Source of the DNA: Roseivivax lentus
GTDB taxonomy: Bacteria; Pseudomonadota; Alphaproteobacteria; Rhodobacterales; Rhodobacteraceae
Assembly (NCBI RefSeq): GCF_900156805.1
Contig: NZ_FTOQ01000019.1
Coordinates: 1-53,971 of the forward strand
Direction of reading: 5' to 3'
DNA length: 53,971 nt
The position numbers were made by a program, and so were the translations under genes. Positions 52,189 through 53,971 of this stretch are shown here, in pieces. The notes beneath the pieces were generated by a model. That model made no database searches, had not been told where the DNA came from, and saw only the letters and a program-made list of their open reading frames with translations. The first letter of the stretch is position 1. Every line of letters starts with the position of its first letter.

Positions 52189-52218
52189 AAAGGCTCATCC
52201 TTTTGGGTGAGCCTTTTT
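52189..52218 (+). terminator. Orphan rho-independent terminator
   Basis: AAAGGCTCA (52189-52197) pairs perfectly with TGAGCCTTT (52208-52216) over a ten-base loop and is followed by TTC with a short T-run. On the plus strand no protein gene ends just before it. On the minus strand the run of A/T is weaker, so it could act in both directions. Confidence 0.75.
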
Positions 52219-52380
52219 CTTTATCCAAATTTTAGGGTGTCAATAACGGTCGTTTCCGCCGGTGACAGAAAAGTTTGAGTTTTGGTGCTTCCTGCGGTTC
52301 GGAGAAGGAAAGCTCCGAGCTATCTTTGAAAGACGCTCCCGTGGCGTCCGAATCGCATCCTATGTTGCGGAGGGCGTCTG

Positions 52381-52389
52381 TGGTATACT
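52381..52389 (+). promoter_or_regulatory. Extended -10 promoter for the Cys-rich TPR gene
   Basis: TGGTATACT gives an extended -10 (TGn-TATACT) with TATACT at 52384-52389, about 118 bases before the ATG. No clear -35 is seen at the right spacing, which an extended -10 can tolerate. Confidence 0.35.
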
Positions 52390-52506
52390 CGTCTACGTGC
52401 TGGAGAGGCGATCTCGTCGGCCTCCCGGTTGCCCGGAGACCGCGGTCGCGAGCGGGTCGGCCGAACTGCGAGGCTTGGTCACGGTGTCGCGAACGGGAGA
52501 TTTGCC

Positions 52507-53673
52507 ATGAAGGTATTTCGGAACATCACGGCATTGGGTCCGGCCCTACTGGTTCTCGCGAGCTTTCTCGGCGCCGATCCGGCAGGGGCTGAACGGACTC
52601 AACCCGGAGAGACGAGCATCATCGACGGCTGCCCGGGCGACAAGTTTTCGGTCACAGACGCCGAAGGCGAAACGACCTGCTTCTGTCCGCAGGGCACCTC
52701 GGAGGTGGGCGACTTCTGCGTGTCGCAGGATCTTGCGGATTTCTTCGACGACCCCTGGGGAACGGTCTGCGGCTATTTTGGCTGCGGATCGGGCAGCGGC
52801 GCGCCGACGGAGCCCGAGATGGAAATTTGCGACGCCCGCAACGGCTTTACCTGCGCGGAGGAATTCGATGCCTGCCGCGCTGATTTCCGCACAAACATGC
52901 AAGTTTGCCAAAGCCGCAAGCTGCGAACGGCACAGACGAGCTGCGACGGCAATATTTGGCCCAACAATTCCCGCTTCGCAAACTGGCACCGAGTGGGCGG
53001 CTGGTGGTGCCCGAACCCGGACGACGATCCCAACGACTATGATCACTGGCGTTTCAATTCGTGGGACAGCCAATGCCAGAGGGTCGCAGATGTCCACGAA
53101 CAGTGCATGGATGCCTGGTTGCACGATGCCAATTCGGGCTCTAGCGGCAGCTTCAGTCTATTCGGTGTCGGCGGCGGTGGTGGAAGCGGGGCCGAACCAG
53201 CTGGCGACCTAGCCAAGGCGCGTTGCTCGTTCGAGGAAATACCGAAGCATGACGCTTGTATCAAGCGCGTCGAGGAGGTGCTCGCCTGCCCCGCCGATTG
53301 CGATCCGGCCGTTGCCGAGCGGATCGTTCTCGATCCCCTGCGCCCGGACCAGCGGCCCAGCTCGACCGACGGGTCGACCCGCGCGGCGCTCGTCGCGCTG
53401 AACCGGCAGGAACAGGAACATGCCCTCACCCGGCTCGGCTATCTCTTCCTCGATCGCGGCCATACCAACGGGGCAATCGGCATCTTCCGCGTCGTTGTCG
53501 CGAATTTTCCCGATTCCGCCAATGCCCGCCACAGTCTTGGCGAGGCGCTGGAGGAGGCCGGCCAGGCCCATCTGGCAGAAGCCCGCTACCGCGAAGCGTT
53601 GGGGATCAATCCGACCTTTTCAGCGGCGCGCGACGACCTCGTGCGACTGGTCGGCCCGTCGGACGGGGAATGA
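52507..53673 (+). CDS. Secreted cysteine-rich protein with C-terminal TPR region
   Basis: The 388-residue protein from ATG 52507 (GGGAG upstream) has signal peptide 'NITALGPALLVLASFLGADPAGAE'. The mature part up to about residue 263 holds 18 cysteines, including TCFC, FGCG and ACPADC, plus a Trp/Asn-rich centre ('NSRFANWHRVGGWWCPNPDD') and a Gly/Ser linker. The last ~110 residues form helical repeats of TPR type ('RLGYLFLDRGHTNGAIGIFR', 'ARHSLGEALEEAGQAHLAEA'). It is probably periplasmic or surface-exposed with disulfides. No family is recognised. Its stop overlaps the next gene's ATG. Confidence 0.8.
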   Translation: MKVFRNITALGPALLVLASFLGADPAGAERTQPGETSIIDGCPGDKFSVTDAEGETTCFCPQGTSEVGDFCVSQDLADFFDDPWGTVCGYFGCGSGSGAPTEPEMEICDARNGFTCAEEFDACRADFRTNMQVCQSRKLRTAQTSCDGNIWPNNSRFANWHRVGGWWCPNPDDDPNDYDHWRFNSWDSQCQRVADVHEQCMDAWLHDANSGSSGSFSLFGVGGGGGSGAEPAGDLAKARCSFEEIPKHDACIKRVEEVLACPADCDPAVAERIVLDPLRPDQRPSSTDGSTRAALVALNRQEQEHALTRLGYLFLDRGHTNGAIGIFRVVVANFPDSANARHSLGEALEEAGQAHLAEARYREALGINPTFSAARDDLVRLVGPSDGE

Positions 53674-53921
53674 GACCGACGGCCCGTATTCAACTGCAAG
53701 ATCTTGACCGCCAGCTTTCCCGCGTCGCGGGCGGCGAACCCTTTCGTGACATCAACATTTTGATGATGTGGCTCGAAGCGAGCAATTGGGGGCTATGCGT
53801 CTTCGGTATTGTTGACTCAAGGCAAGGGCTGCGACGAGCTCTGACAGCTTTATTTCCGCGCCTACCGCGTGGGCGCTTAGAGCGAGTTGCGTTCAATCAG
53901 TTTCATAGCCTGCGGCCTTGA
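53670..53921 (+). pseudogene. Small gene truncated by an IS630-type insertion
   Basis: The ATG at 53670 overlaps the upstream TGA (ATGA). The frame reads 'MRPTARIQLQDLDRQLSRVA' and continues into the IS end near 53880, closing at 53921 within IS sequence (83 codons). The native part is thus at most 70 residues and the original 3' end has been displaced. No family is recognisable; it was probably the partner of the Cys-rich TPR protein. Confidence 0.6.
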
Positions 53922-53971
53922 AGAAGTTGTAGCACTCTTCCTCAGTGAAGAGATCGCAGACATTGCCAACG
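53880..53971. mobile_element. End of an IS630-family insertion sequence (continues beyond window)
   Basis: A probable terminal repeat GAGCGAGTTGCGTTCAAT starts at 53880 right after a TA (53878-53879), the target IS630 elements duplicate. The transposase 3' end follows on the minus strand. The rest of the element is outside the window. Confidence 0.65.
53893..53971 (-). CDS. IS630-family transposase, C-terminal fragment
   Basis: Reading the minus strand from the window edge gives 'VGNVCDLFTEEECYNFFKAA' and then 'GYETD' before the stop at 53893-53895. This is the usual C-terminal 'EECxNFFxxAGY' ending of IS630/Tc1-mariner transposases. Only 25 codons are in the window; the rest of the gene, including the DDE site, lies beyond it. 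Confidence 0.7.
   Translation of the reverse strand, partial: VGNVCDLFTEEECYNFFKAAGYETD

Noticed and set aside
52262-52510. An 82-codon plus-strand frame before the Cys-rich gene.
   Set aside because: It covers the probable promoter, has no ribosome site or family resemblance, and ends inside the next gene's start region.

Overview
This high-GC window looks like part of an alphaproteobacterial chromosome, most likely Rhodobacterales (Paracoccus/Roseobacter-type). The main reason is a complete bhcR-bhcABCD locus for the beta-hydroxyaspartate cycle in the gene order described for Paracoccus denitrificans. Tripartite tricarboxylate (TTT) transport genes, an ScfR-type regulator and several ABC operons fit as well. 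The final ~4 kb is lower in GC, lies just after a tRNA-Thr gene, and looks like acquired DNA.

Layout. (1) 1-4.9 kb: the 3' part of a large repeat adhesin with an autotransporter-like barrel, a DUF6916-type protein, and a facing operon of three phage-tail-collar ('microcystin-dependent') proteins plus a GNAT acetyltransferase. (2) 5.0-9.7 kb: a secreted hexaheme cytochrome c and an ScfR/RamB-like regulator, both on the minus strand. (3) 9.8-20.9 kb, plus strand: TctCBA transporter, an AMP-forming ligase closely resembling oxalate-CoA ligase, a ketopantoate-reductase-family protein of the kind that serves as oxalyl-CoA reductase in Methylobacterium, a tandem universal stress protein, and an RND efflux pair. 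(4) 21.0-27.5 kb: an FCD-type GntR regulator facing a minus-strand operon: MmgE/PrpD, cupin, SDR, crotonase, HTD2-like dehydratase, malonyl-CoA synthetase MatB. (5) 27.8-36.4 kb, divergent: a PotFGHI-like ABC transporter, PuuE-like deacetylase-fold hydrolase, class III CoA-transferase, acyl-CoA dehydrogenase and MFS carrier. (6) 36.4-42.0 kb: bhcR and bhcABCD, closed by a good terminator. (7) 42.1-49.95 kb: a GNAT protein and a dipeptide-type ABC operon with two consecutive binding-protein genes. (8) 50.0-53.97 kb: tRNA-Thr(TGT), then a sparse region with an NTF2-like protein, an Abi-like HEPN protein, an orphan terminator, a Cys-rich secreted TPR protein, and a gene cut by an IS630-type element at the window edge.

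How it works together. The strongest reading is a C2-acid assimilation region. Regions 3 and 6 can be joined into one route: import of a small dicarboxylate, oxalate to oxalyl-CoA, oxalyl-CoA to glyoxylate, then two glyoxylate to oxaloacetate through BhcABCD. The Bhc calls are firm by family resemblance; the oxalate part rests on sequence similarity and context. Regions 4 and 5 form a separate divergent catabolic block for an unidentified acid handled as CoA esters. Palindromes resembling those at the GntR promoter also occur in its shared intergenic region.
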